Part shown: positions 9,191 to 18,500 of the stretch, in pieces
Numbering within the stretch: the stretch's first letter is position 1
How the letters are laid out: the number at the start of each line of letters is the position of its first letter
Source: Treponema sp.
GTDB taxonomy: Bacteria; Spirochaetota; Spirochaetia; Treponematales; Treponemataceae
Direction: 5' to 3'
NCBI GenBank assembly: GCA_016296575.1
Contig: JAEDJA010000020.1
Location: forward strand, 1-42,781
DNA length: 42,781 nt
The notes under the pieces: generated by a model
What the model was told of the DNA's origin: nothing
The model's input: the letters and a program-made list of their open reading frames with translations, nothing else
The model's database searches: none
Position numbers and translations under genes: made by a program

Positions 9191-10396
9191 ATGAACTACA
9201 CAAAAGAAGAAGTTTTGGAATACATTGAACAGGATGATGTACGCTTTATCAGACTTGCTTTCTGTGACCTTAACGGTAAACAGAAGAATATTGCCATTCA
9301 GCCAAGTGAACTGAACCGGGCTTTTGAGGATGGTGTTTCTTTTGATGCCAGTGCCATCGCCGGTTTTACAGATGAAGTGCATTCCGATCTGTTTCTGTTT
9401 CCTATTCCTTCTACTCTTACTGTTCTTCCATGGCGAAGCATGCAGGGTAAAGTTGTTCGAATGTTTTGTGAAATCAGAAAACCTGATGGAACTCTCTTTG
9501 AAAAAGATTCCCGCTCTATTCTTGCAAAAGTGGAAAAAGAGTGCCGCGAAAAAGGTTACCGTATAAATATTGGAAGCGAGCTTGAATTTTATCTCTTTAA
9601 AATTGATGAAAAAGGGGAGCCTACAAAGGTGCCATTCGATAAAGCCGGTTACATGGATGTAGCCCCGGAAGATAAAGGTGAGAACATCCGACGTGAAATC
9701 TGCCAGTATCTTATGGAAATGGGCATTATACCGGAAGCTTCTCATCACGAAGAAGGTCCTGGTCAGAATGAAATTGATTTCCGTTATTCTTCAATTCTTA
9801 AAGCCGCCGACAATGTAATGAACTTTAAGGCCGTAGTAAATGCCGTAGCCGATAAATGTGGTCTTTTTGCTGATTTTTCACCAAAACCACTGCCGGAAGA
9901 AGCTGGAAACGGATTTCACATCAATATTTCACTGATAAAAGATGATGTTTCTGATGAAGAAAACTACGAGCTTCAGAAATCTTTTATGGCTGGTGTTCTT
10001 GCTCATGCCCGTGAAATTACATCTTACCTGAATCCAATCGAAGAATCTTACTGCCGTCTTGGAAAAAATAAGGCTCCATACTATGTAACTTGGTCCCGCG
10101 AAAATCGCAGCCAGTTCATCCGTGTTCCTGCCTTCAACAGTGAGGCCCATCGCCGAATGGAAGTGCGTTCTGCAGATCCAATGGCAAATCCATACTTAAG
10201 CTTTGCCCTCCTTGTAAAAGCCGGCCTTGATGGAATTGAAAAAAAGATGGTCCGCCCTGATCCTGTAAATTTAAATCTTTATAATGCACCGTCAGAAATT
10301 ACTGATGGTTTTGAAAAACTGCCTTCAAATTTGAATGATGCCCGTACTCTTTCTGCAGAAAGTGATTTTGTAAAATCTGTACTTGGAACAAACTAG
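9191..10396 (+). CDS. glnA: Glutamine synthetase, type I (short form)
   Basis: Joins ammonia to glutamate using ATP. Motifs in order: GSELEFYLF (metal-binding Glu), GPGQNEIDFR, GNGFHINISL (His loop), ENRSQFIRVP, and RRMEVRSADPMANPYLSFA. At 401 aa it is shorter than the usual 440-470 aa of bacterial type I enzymes. The N-terminal beta-grasp portion (FCDLNGKQKNIAI) and the catalytic barrel are both recognisable. The ribosome binding site AGGAG lies 8 nt before ATG 9191. It lies 69 bp after gltD and 30 bp before the ANTAR regulator, which argues for one gltB-gltD-glnA-regulator unit. A Tyr near the C-terminus (NLYNAPSE) is in the region of the E. coli adenylylation site, but there is no direct evidence that it is used. 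Confidence 0.92.
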   Translation: MNYTKEEVLEYIEQDDVRFIRLAFCDLNGKQKNIAIQPSELNRAFEDGVSFDASAIAGFTDEVHSDLFLFPIPSTLTVLPWRSMQGKVVRMFCEIRKPDGTLFEKDSRSILAKVEKECREKGYRINIGSELEFYLFKIDEKGEPTKVPFDKAGYMDVAPEDKGENIRREICQYLMEMGIIPEASHHEEGPGQNEIDFRYSSILKAADNVMNFKAVVNAVADKCGLFADFSPKPLPEEAGNGFHINISLIKDDVSDEENYELQKSFMAGVLAHAREITSYLNPIEESYCRLGKNKAPYYVTWSRENRSQFIRVPAFNSEAHRRMEVRSADPMANPYLSFALLVKAGLDGIEKKMVRPDPVNLNLYNAPSEITDGFEKLPSNLNDARTLSAESDFVKSVLGTN

Positions 10397-10426
10397 CAGA
10401 AGCTAAACAGGATATTAAGCTTACCT

Positions 10427-11005
10427 ATGATGAAAATGGTGGACCTGAAACATGTTCTGGTAGTTTCCGAGAGCAGGGCCTTTTTTGATAGCATAAAAAT
10501 TATTCTCCCGCCTGACGAGTTTGACCTTTCTCTTGCTGAAAGTGGAAATGAAGCACGTCGTTTTATAGTGACCCGTCATTTTGACATACTGGTCATTAAT
10601 TTACCACTTCCAGATGAGCATGGACTTTCTTTTGCCCAGGATTATGTAGACTCTTCCATGGGAATTCTCATGGTTTGTCCTGCCGCCAGTTACGACGGTC
10701 TTGCTGCAGAAGCCGAGGAAAATGGAATTGTGGTACTTTCAAATGCAAATCCTCCTGCCTTTATCTATGTTGCCGTAAAAATGATTGCCAGCATGGTAAA
10801 GCGCCTGGAACGCCTTGAGAAGAAAAATCGTACCCTTCAGGACAAAATGGGTGACATCCGCGTAATCAACAAAGCTAAGTGGCTTCTTATTGAAAACAAA
10901 AAAATGACTGAAGCTGATGCCCATAAATATATTGAAAAACGGGCTATGAACCAGCGAATCTCAAGCCGTCAGGTCGCCGAAGAAATTCTTGAAGAACTGG
11001 AATAG
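10427..11005 (+). CDS. ANTAR-domain RNA-binding regulator with degenerate receiver domain (NasT/NitR type)
   Basis: 192 aa. Residues ~8-115 have the receiver fold pattern. The phospho-acceptor position is Asn58 (LVINLPLPDEHG, where LLDLxMP is usual), the acidic pair near the start is replaced by SES, and the conserved Lys is absent, so phosphorylation is unlikely. A short coiled coil (RLERLEKKNRTL) leads into an ANTAR domain at ~130-190 with the expected pattern: INKAKWLLIENKKMTEADAH, then KRAMNQRISSRQVAEEIL. ANTAR domains bind hexaloop RNA hairpins and prevent termination. The gene sits between glnA and pyrG, and both gltB and pyrG have candidate target leaders. From memory, a glnA-linked ANTAR regulator called NitR is described in Clostridium. 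The exact start (10427 or 10430) is uncertain. Confidence 0.88.
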   Translation: MMKMVDLKHVLVVSESRAFFDSIKIILPPDEFDLSLAESGNEARRFIVTRHFDILVINLPLPDEHGLSFAQDYVDSSMGILMVCPAASYDGLAAEAEENGIVVLSNANPPAFIYVAVKMIASMVKRLERLEKKNRTLQDKMGDIRVINKAKWLLIENKKMTEADAHKYIEKRAMNQRISSRQVAEEILEELE

Positions 11006-11018
11006 ATTAAAGGTCCCC

Positions 11019-11054
11019 TTTTCAAATAATTTAAAAAGTGTTATATTATAGTAA
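11019..11054 (+). promoter_or_regulatory. pyrG promoter
   Basis: -35 TTTTCA (11019-11024), a 17-bp spacer, and -10 TATATT (11042-11047). The predicted start is at about 11053-11054. An overlapping TATAGT (11047-11052) is an alternative -10, but it would start the transcript inside the hairpin. Confidence 0.55.
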
Positions 11055-11068
11055 CGACAAAGAGGTCG
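11055..11068 (+). promoter_or_regulatory. Candidate ANTAR-target hexaloop hairpin in the pyrG leader
   Basis: The stem CGAC/GTCG (11055-11058 with 11065-11068) closes the loop AAAGAG (11059-11064), again with A at position 1 and G at position 4. As in the gltB leader, the loop base G4 (11062) is the first base of the terminator arm and the hairpin sits at the very 5' end of the predicted transcript. The stem is only 4 bp, so on its own it would be weak evidence; the match to the gltB leader raises confidence. Confidence 0.55.
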
Positions 11069-11124
11069 CAAACAAAATTTCTTTCGAAATCGAAGGGAAT
11101 TTTGTCTGCGGTCTCTTTTTTTTT
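11062..11124 (+). terminator. Leader (attenuator) terminator upstream of pyrG
   Basis: Bases 11062-11086 pair with 11091-11115 at 24 of 25 positions (one A-C mismatch; G-U allowed) with a 4-nt loop, followed by nine T (11116-11124). The pyrG ribosome binding site (GGGGGA, 11125-11130) begins directly after the T-run. The architecture is nearly identical to the gltB leader, though the stem sequences differ. Confidence 0.9.
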
Positions 11125-11133
11125 GGGGGAAAT

Positions 11134-12732
11134 ATGAAACAGGTTAAGTACATCTTTGTGACTGGTGGTGTTGTATCTGGACTTGGAAAAGGAATTACAG
11201 CTGCAAGTCTTGGACGATTGTTGAAAAGCCGTGGACTTAAGGTGGCATCCCAGAAGCTTGATCCTTATATTAACGTTGATCCTGGAACAATGAGTCCTTA
11301 CCAGCACGGAGAAGTATATGTTACCGAAGATGGTGCTGAAACTGACCTTGATCTTGGTCATTATGAACGCTTTATCGACGAAAACCTGAATAAATATTCA
11401 AACCTTACATCTGGAAAAGTTTATTGGAATGTTCTGAATAAGGAACGCCGTGGTGAATATCTGGGGGAAACTGTTCAGGTTATTCCTCATATTACCAACG
11501 AAATTAAATCATTTATTTACAATGTAGGTAAACAATCAGATGCCGATGTTGTAATCACCGAAGTTGGCGGTACAACAGGTGATATTGAAAGCCAGCCTTT
11601 TATCGAAGCCATTCGTCAGGTAGGACTGGAAGTAGGCCGCGAAAACGCAATTTACATCCACGTAACTCTTCTTCCATTTCTTAGCGGAAGTAACGAACAT
11701 AAAACAAAACCAACCCAGCATTCTGTAAAGGAGCTTCAGGGAATGGGAATCAAGCCGGATATTATTGTTCTGCGCTGTGATGAAAAGCTTGAACCAAGCA
11801 TTTTCAAAAAAGTTGCCATGTTCTGTAACGTTTCAGAAGACTGTGTTATTGAAAATCTGACTCTGCCAAGTCTTTACGAAGTTCCTGTCATGCTGAAAGA
11901 ACAGAATATGAGTGATACAGTCTGCCGCCTTTTGGGGATTACTGCTCCTGAAGCAAATATTTCTGAATGGACCGACATGATTGACAGAATCCACAATCTG
12001 AATAAAAAAGTAACAATTGGACTTGTTGGAAAATATGTTCAGCTTCATGATGCATATCTTTCTGTTGCCGAAGCCTTACGACATGCCGGTTATAAGCTTG
12101 GTGCTGAAGTACAGATTAAATGGATAGACAGTGAAACAATAAACGAATCAACAATTATTGATATTCTTGCTGATGTGGACGGAGTAATTGTTCCAGGCGG
12201 ATTCGGAAGTCGTGGAATTGAAGGTATGATTCTTACTGCTAATTATTGCCGCAAGAACAATATTCCTTATCTTGGAATCTGTCTTGGTATGCAGATTGCA
12301 GTCATCAGTTTTGCCCGTTATGTTGCAGGTCTAAAAAATGCAAATTCTGGAGAATTTGATTCAGATAATCCTTACAAAGTAATCGACTTTTTGCCAGATC
12401 AGAATGACAGCGTAAATAAAGGTGGAACACTGCGATTGGGAGCTTATCCTTGTAAAATCAAGGCCGGTACAAAAATGGCAGAATGTTATGGCATGGAAAA
12501 AATCAGTGAACGCCATCGACACCGCTATGAATTCAACAATGAATTCAGAAATACCCTTGAAGATGCAGGGCTCATAATCAGTGGTACAAGTCCTGACAAT
12601 TATATTGTTGAAACTGTTGAAATTGCTCAGAATGATTTTTATGTAGGTGTTCAGTTTCATCCGGAATTTAAATCTCGACCAAATAAACCTCATCCTCTTT
12701 TTGTAGGACTTATAGGAGCAAGCTTGAAATGA
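11134..12732 (+). CDS. pyrG: CTP synthase (glutamine-hydrolysing)
   Basis: 532 aa. Converts UTP to CTP with ATP and glutamine amide nitrogen. The N-terminal synthase domain begins KYIFVTGGVVSGLGKGITAASLG and contains LDPYINVDPGTMSPYQHGEV. The C-terminal class I amidotransferase has its nucleophile in GICLGMQ and His/Glu in QFHPEFKSRP. The start is ATG 11134, 4 nt after GGGGGA; the longer frame to 11038 runs through the terminator hairpin and is not coding. The stop overlaps the purF start (ATGA), so the two are translationally coupled. Transcription is gated by the leader terminator. Confidence 0.97.
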   Translation: MKQVKYIFVTGGVVSGLGKGITAASLGRLLKSRGLKVASQKLDPYINVDPGTMSPYQHGEVYVTEDGAETDLDLGHYERFIDENLNKYSNLTSGKVYWNVLNKERRGEYLGETVQVIPHITNEIKSFIYNVGKQSDADVVITEVGGTTGDIESQPFIEAIRQVGLEVGRENAIYIHVTLLPFLSGSNEHKTKPTQHSVKELQGMGIKPDIIVLRCDEKLEPSIFKKVAMFCNVSEDCVIENLTLPSLYEVPVMLKEQNMSDTVCRLLGITAPEANISEWTDMIDRIHNLNKKVTIGLVGKYVQLHDAYLSVAEALRHAGYKLGAEVQIKWIDSETINESTIIDILADVDGVIVPGGFGSRGIEGMILTANYCRKNNIPYLGICLGMQIAVISFARYVAGLKNANSGEFDSDNPYKVIDFLPDQNDSVNKGGTLRLGAYPCKIKAGTKMAECYGMEKISERHRHRYEFNNEFRNTLEDAGLIISGTSPDNYIVETVEIAQNDFYVGVQFHPEFKSRPNKPHPLFVGLIGASLK

Positions 12733-14102
12733 TTCATGAAGAATGTGGAGTTTTCGGCATCTATTCTCCTGTAAAAACTTGTGTTTCCCGTCAGGTTTAT
12801 CTAGGCCTTTTTGCACTGCAGCACCGTGGCCAGGAATCCTGTGGAATTGTTGTAAATAATGACGGTGTATTTTCTTCATGCAAGGACCTGGGACTGGTAG
12901 GAGATGTGTTTACTGCGGAAAAACTTGGTTCTTTAGGTGAAGGAACTATGGCTGTTGGACATGTCCGCTATGGTACAACAGGTGCCAATATCCGGGCCAA
13001 TGTTCAGCCAATTGAAGTGCATCATGTAAACGGAAATCTTGCAGTTGCCCATAACGGAAACCTTACCAATTCAGAACAGCTTAAAACTCAGCTTGAGATG
13101 ACAGGCGCTATTTTCCATAGTACAAGCGATACAGAAACAATTGCATATATCCTTACTAAGGAAAGACTTACCTGTTCAACTTTTGAAAAAGCAGTCAGTT
13201 CTACCATGGAAAAAATAGAAGGTGCTTATTCACTGGTTTTAATGACACAGAATAAACTGATTGCAGTACGTGATCCAAAGGGTTACCGTCCATTATGCTA
13301 TGGTGAAATAAAAGGGGAAAATGGAAAATCAACTTATGTCATTGCATCAGAAACCTGTGCTCTGGATGTAGTTGGTGCTGTTTTTGTAAGGGACATTCTT
13401 CCTGGTGAAATTGTAGTTTTCAGTGAAGAAGGGGTTACTTCCATTACAACCCATTGCTGTACTACAAAAAAATCCCTTTGTGTTTTTGAATACATCTATT
13501 TTGCAAGACCAGACAGTATTATTGACGGTGTAAGTGTTCACGAATCCAGAGTAAAGGCAGGCCGAATCCTTGCAAAGGAACATCCTGTTGATGCTGATGT
13601 TGTAATTGGCGTTCCAGATTCTGGACTTGATGCTGCTCTTGGTTTTTCCCAGGAAAGTGGAATCCCTTATGGAATGGGATTTGTAAAAAACAAATATATT
13701 GGGCGAACCTTTATCAATCCGGGACAGAGTGAACGGGAAAATAAAGTAAAAATTAAACTGAATCCAATTGCTGAAACTGTACGCGGAAAGAGAGTTGTTC
13801 TTATTGATGATTCCATTGTCCGCGGAACAACAAGTGGTCATATTGTACAGCTGGTTCGTGAAGCTGGAGCAACTGAAGTCCATGTTCGAATTTCAAGTCC
13901 TCCTTTTGTTGCACCTTGTTATTACGGAACAGATGTGCCTGACTGTGATCATCTTATTGCCTGTCACCATAGTCTTTTGGAAATTGCAAAGATTATTGGT
14001 GCGGATTCTTTGGGTTACCTTAGCATGGAAGGAGCTCTCAGTCTTGGTGCAGATGACGGCCTGTGCTGCCAATGTTTTAAATACAAGCCTGATACAAAAT
14101 AA
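12729..14102 (+). CDS. purF: Amidophosphoribosyltransferase (glutamine PRPP amidotransferase)
   Basis: 457 aa. First committed step of purine synthesis: PRPP plus glutamine gives phosphoribosylamine. The class II amidotransferase nucleophile is Cys6 (MIHEECGVFGIY) after a 5-residue propeptide, followed by HVRYGTTG and AHNGNLTN. The phosphoribosyltransferase half has GVPDSGLDAALGF and the PRPP loop VVLIDDSIVRGTT. Cysteines at CVFEY, CHHS and CCQC match the 4Fe-4S-bearing subtype. The ATG overlaps the pyrG stop by 4 nt. Its position between pyrG and carA, away from other pur genes, suggests the operon is organised by glutamine use and not by nucleotide pathway. Confidence 0.97.
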   Translation: MIHEECGVFGIYSPVKTCVSRQVYLGLFALQHRGQESCGIVVNNDGVFSSCKDLGLVGDVFTAEKLGSLGEGTMAVGHVRYGTTGANIRANVQPIEVHHVNGNLAVAHNGNLTNSEQLKTQLEMTGAIFHSTSDTETIAYILTKERLTCSTFEKAVSSTMEKIEGAYSLVLMTQNKLIAVRDPKGYRPLCYGEIKGENGKSTYVIASETCALDVVGAVFVRDILPGEIVVFSEEGVTSITTHCCTTKKSLCVFEYIYFARPDSIIDGVSVHESRVKAGRILAKEHPVDADVVIGVPDSGLDAALGFSQESGIPYGMGFVKNKYIGRTFINPGQSERENKVKIKLNPIAETVRGKRVVLIDDSIVRGTTSGHIVQLVREAGATEVHVRISSPPFVAPCYYGTDVPDCDHLIACHHSLLEIAKIIGADSLGYLSMEGALSLGADDGLCCQCFKYKPDTK

Positions 14103-14138
14103 TAGATTTATAGAATAATGTGAGTACTGGAGCATAAA

Positions 14139-15425
14139 ATGAATGCATATCTGATCTTGGCCAACGGAATGATTTTTAAAGGTGAAGCCTTTGGTGCAAA
14201 AGGCGTAGTAATGGGAGAAACCGTTTTTACCACTGGTATGAACGGATATCTGGAAACTTTGACTGACCCAAGTTTCTACGGCCAGATTGTTACACAGACT
14301 TTTCCTCTTATTGGAAATTATGGTGTAATTCCAAAAGATTTTGAAAGCGGCGGTTGTCATGTCCGGGCTTACATTGTGCGGGATATGTGCGAAGCTCCTT
14401 CAAACTTCCGATGCGAAGGCAAACTAGAAGACTGGCTTACCAAAAACAACATCATTGGGCTTAAAGGAATAGATACCCGTGCCCTTACAAAGGTTCTCCG
14501 TGAATCAGGCGTTATGAACGGAATGATTGTCTCAGGCGACAGCGATGAAGCAAAAGAAGTGATGAAAGCTTTTGGTCTTAAGAAAAAAGATTCTTTTTCC
14601 AGATCAGGTACAATTTTCCAGAACAAGCTTTGTGATAAGGCTGAAGAAATCCTTATAAGAATCAGAAATTATACTATTGTTGATGCAGTTAAAAATGTTA
14701 CAGGAAGTGCCTCTTTTATAGAAGAAAGTGCTGATGAAGTTTTCAAGGAATCCAGTGAATATCGTTTTGTGCCTGTAAAATCTGACGGAACTAAAATCTA
14801 CGATCAGAAAATTGCCATGAAAGCAGGCAAAGGCAAAAAGGTAGTGCTGTGGGACTTTGGTGCTAAGGCAAATATCCGTCGTGAGCTTTTAAAACGTGGA
14901 CTTGAAGTTGTTACTGTAAGCGGACTTGCAACAGCCAAAGATATTATGGCTTTAAATCCAGATGGAATCATGCTTAGTAATGGTCCTGGAGATCCTAAGG
15001 AAAATGTAGGAATCATTTCTGAAATCAAAAAACTTATAAAAGCAAAAATCCCGATTTTTGGAATCTGTCTTGGTCACCAGCTTCTGGCTCTTGCCTCTGG
15101 AGCTGATACAGAAAAACTTAAGTACGGTCACCGAGGACCAAACCAGCCTGTAAAATATCTTGAAACAGGCCGTGTTTACATTTCTACACAGAACCACGGT
15201 TATGCCGTAAAAAATGACAGCCTTCCAAAAGGTGCAAAACTCAGCTTCATCAATACAAATGACGGAACTTGTGAAGGTATCAGATACACAAAGTTTCCGG
15301 CCTTCAGCGTTCAGTTCCATCCTGAAGCCTGTGCAGGTCCTCTTGATACATCATTCCTCTTTGATGATTTTGTAAAACTGATAAATGAAACGGGGCGTTG
15401 CGGGGTGTCCCCGCAGAAAGGGTAG
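14139..15425 (+). CDS. carA: Carbamoyl-phosphate synthase, small (glutaminase) subunit
   Basis: 428 aa, longer than the common 350-390. Releases ammonia from glutamine for CarB. The N-terminal CPSase domain shows GMNGYLETLTDPSFYGQIV, and LSNGPGDP, GICLGHQ (nucleophile Cys310) and QFHPEACAGP define the class I amidotransferase. Extra length comes from a charged linker at about residues 165-230 and a short C-terminal tail (RCGVSPQKG) encoded entirely by a dispersed repeat. The ribosome binding site TGGAG precedes ATG 14139, 36 nt after purF. Confidence 0.95.
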   Translation: MNAYLILANGMIFKGEAFGAKGVVMGETVFTTGMNGYLETLTDPSFYGQIVTQTFPLIGNYGVIPKDFESGGCHVRAYIVRDMCEAPSNFRCEGKLEDWLTKNNIIGLKGIDTRALTKVLRESGVMNGMIVSGDSDEAKEVMKAFGLKKKDSFSRSGTIFQNKLCDKAEEILIRIRNYTIVDAVKNVTGSASFIEESADEVFKESSEYRFVPVKSDGTKIYDQKIAMKAGKGKKVVLWDFGAKANIRRELLKRGLEVVTVSGLATAKDIMALNPDGIMLSNGPGDPKENVGIISEIKKLIKAKIPIFGICLGHQLLALASGADTEKLKYGHRGPNQPVKYLETGRVYISTQNHGYAVKNDSLPKGAKLSFINTNDGTCEGIRYTKFPAFSVQFHPEACAGPLDTSFLFDDFVKLINETGRCGVSPQKG

Positions 15426-15464
15426 CGGCCAACGCAGTGGACGCGCAGGGGAAGGCTTTCCCCT
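15391..15464 (-). repeat. GC-rich dispersed palindromic element at the carA 3' end
   Basis: An inverted copy of the element in the gltB-gltD spacer. The bases CGGGGCGTTGCGGGGTGTCC onward are the reverse complement of 7509-7543 with two differences, and the GGGGAAGGCTTTCCCC arm is also shared. The element supplies the last ~10 codons and the TAG stop of carA and fills most of the 77-nt gap to carB. Confidence 0.85.
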
Positions 15465-15502
15465 TCTTTATTACTTATTAACTGAAAACAGGAGGTTTTT
15501 TA

Positions 15503-18500
15503 ATGCCTTTAAATAAAGATATTCACAAAGTAATGGTTATTGGTTCTGGTCCAATCATTATCGGACAGGCCGCAGAATTTGACTATGCCGGAAGCCAGGC
15601 TTGTAAGGCTCTTAAGGAACAGGGACTTGAAGTTGTTCTTGTAAACTCAAACCCTGCCACTTTGATGACCGACCACACAATGGCCGATCAGATTTACATT
15701 GAACCTCTTATTCCAAAAACAATTCAGAGAATCATAGAAAAAGAAAAACCGGATTCTCTGCTTTCAACTCTTGGTGGACAGACAGGTCTTACTTTGAGTA
15801 TGGAACTTGCAAAATCAGGCTTCCTTAAAGCTCACGGGGTACGCCTTCTTGGTGCAAAACCTGAAACAATCGACAAGGCTGAAGACCGCCAGATGTTCAA
15901 GGACACCATGGAAAAAATCGGGGAACCTTGTATTCCTTCAAAGGTTGTAACTGATTACGAATCAGCTCTTGATTTTGCAAAGAACGGAATCGGGCTTCCT
16001 GCTATTATCCGCCCGGCCTTTACTCTTGGTGGAACCGGCGGTGGTATTGCTCACACCTGGGAAGAGTTTGATGAAATTGCACACAACGGTCTTCACCGCT
16101 CTCCAATCCATCAGATTCTTGTAGAAAAATGTATTTCCGGCTGGAAAGAAATTGAGTTTGAAGTTATGCGCGACGGAAGGGGAAACGTTCTTACCGTCTG
16201 TTCAATGGAAAACTTTGACCCGGTTGGGGTTCACACAGGGGATTCAATCGTTATTGCCCCGGCTGTAACTTTAAGTGATAAAGAATATCAGATGCTCCGT
16301 TCGGCTGCTTTGAACATTATTTCTTCCCTTGGAATGGAAGGTGGATGTAACTGTCAGTTCGCTCTGAATCCTGACACCTTTGAATATGCCGTAATTGAAG
16401 TAAATCCACGTGTAAGCCGTTCTTCGGCCCTTGCTTCAAAGGCAACAGGATATCCAATTGCCAAAGTTGCAGCTCTTATTGCCATTGGTTACAACCTGGA
16501 TGAAATTCCAAACTTTGTTACAAAGAAAACTGCAGCCTGTTTTGAACCGGTTCTGGACTATGTGGTAGTAAAAATGCCTAAGTTCCCGTTTGAAAAATTT
16601 GTTTACGCAAAACGCGATCTTGGAACTCAGATGAAAGCCACCGGTGAAGTTATGGCTATGGGCCAGACTTTTGAACAGGCTATTATGAAAGCTTGCCGCG
16701 GTTGTGAAGTAGGGGTTCAGTCTTTGAATCTGCCGGTTTTTGAAGAAGAGAACGATGAAAAAATCCGTGAACGTGTAGGCCAGTGTACTGACCAGAGAAT
16801 CTTTGCAATTTTCCAGGCAATAAAACGCCGCATTATGACTTTGGAAGAAATCCACAATGTGACAAAAATTGATATGTGGTTTCTTTCAAAGCTTTTGAAT
16901 CTTGCAAAAATGGAATGGGAACTTGCAGCATGTAAGAAGGTGGTTTCGACAGGCTCAACCACCGGTGCACGAGGTTCAACCACCAATAAAACAGGCTCAA
17001 CCACCGGGGAAAGATCCCTCGACTACGCTCTGGATGACAAAGGTGTGGTTTCGACAGGCTCAACCACCGATGCACGAGGCTCAACCACCGGTGCACGAGG
17101 CTCAACCACCAATAAAACAGACTCAACCACCGCGCTTACTCCTGAACTTTACCTTAAGGCAAAAAATCTTGGTTACCTGGACAAAGTTATCCAGCAGATT
17201 TCAGGCACAAAAATCGTGGGCTGTTCAGGAATTCTTTCAGAAGCAAAAGACGCTTCTCGCCTTGTAAAAAAAGGACAGCTTGCACACATTCCAGCCTCAT
17301 ACAAAATGGTAGATACCTGTGCCGGCGAGTTCAACGCAGAAACTCCATATTTCTACGCCACTTACGATGGCGAAAATGAAGCTGCAGAATATCTTGAAGA
17401 AAGAAAAAATGCTTTATCTCCGCAGACAGGTGCGGCTTCTTCATTCGGAAGCGGAATCAGCGCCGGTGCATGGGGAAAACAGAAAGAAAAATCAAAAGGA
17501 ACAATCATTGTTTTAGGTTCAGGACCAATCCGCATTGGTCAGGGTATCGAATTCGACTACGCTTCAGTTCAGTGTGTATGGGCTTTGAAACGCCTTGGTT
17601 ATGAAGTTGTAACAATCAACAATAACCCTGAAACAGTCTCTACAGACTTTGACACATCAGACCGCCTTTACTTTGAACCTCTTACTCCAGAAGATGTAAT
17701 GGGTGTAATCAATACAGAAAAACCAGTGGGTGTTGTAGTTGCTTTTGGTGGCGGTACAGCAATCAAGCTTGCAAACTTCCTTGCAGACCAGGGAATCAGA
17801 ATTCTTGGAACTTCAGCTGATGCCATAGATCTTGCAGAAGACCGCGAACGCTTTGACGCACTTTGTGAAAAGCTTCAGATCAAGCGCCCACGCGGACTTA
17901 CAGTTCTTACCGAAGAAGAAGCTCTGAACGCTACAAAGGAACTTGGATATCCTGTTCTTCTCCGCCCAAGTTATGTTCTTGGCGGTCAGAACATGATTAT
18001 CGCCTTCAATGACGATGACGTTAAAGAATACATGAAAATTATTCTGGCTCAGGGAATTGAAAACCCAATCCTTATTGACCAGTACAAAATGGGAACTGAG
18101 CTTGAAGTTGATGCAATTTGTGACGGAAAAGATATTCTTATTCCTGGAATCATGGAACACATTGAAAGAACTGGTATTCACTCAGGAGACTCCATTGCAG
18201 TTTATCCAAGCTGGAATTTGAACGACGTAATCCGCGAAAAGATTATCAATCAGTCCAGGGAACTTGCTCTGGCACTTGGAACAAAAGGTCTTGTTAATAT
18301 CCAGTATCTTATTTACAACAATGATCTGTACATTATCGAAGTAAACCCTCGTTCAAGCCGTACAGTTCCTTACATTTCAAAAGTAACAAACGTTCCGATG
18401 GTAGACCTTGCTGTTCGTGCCATGCTTGGAGAACGTGTAAAGGATATGGGATACGGAACTGGTCTTTATAAGATTCCGCCATATTTTGCAGTAAAAGTCC

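Noticed and set aside
11053..11124. CTP-sensing reiterative transcription attenuation of pyrG, as in Bacillus
   Set aside because: That mechanism needs a transcript starting with a short G-run; the predicted start here is AACGAC with no such run.
11038..11133. Longer N-terminus for PyrG from 11038
   Set aside because: This stretch is the promoter, hexaloop and terminator hairpin; the homologous protein start and a GGGGGA ribosome binding site are at 11134.
16940..17131. CRISPR array
   Set aside because: The 21-bp units are directly adjacent with no unique spacers, are in frame with carB, and consist of common dispersed-repeat sequence.
16902..17267. Separate small genes in other frames over the carB repeat (Pro/Gln-rich on plus, Trp/Leu/Ser-rich on minus)
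   Set aside because: These are translations of the repeat units in alternative frames within the intact carB frame and have no ribosome binding sites or family features.
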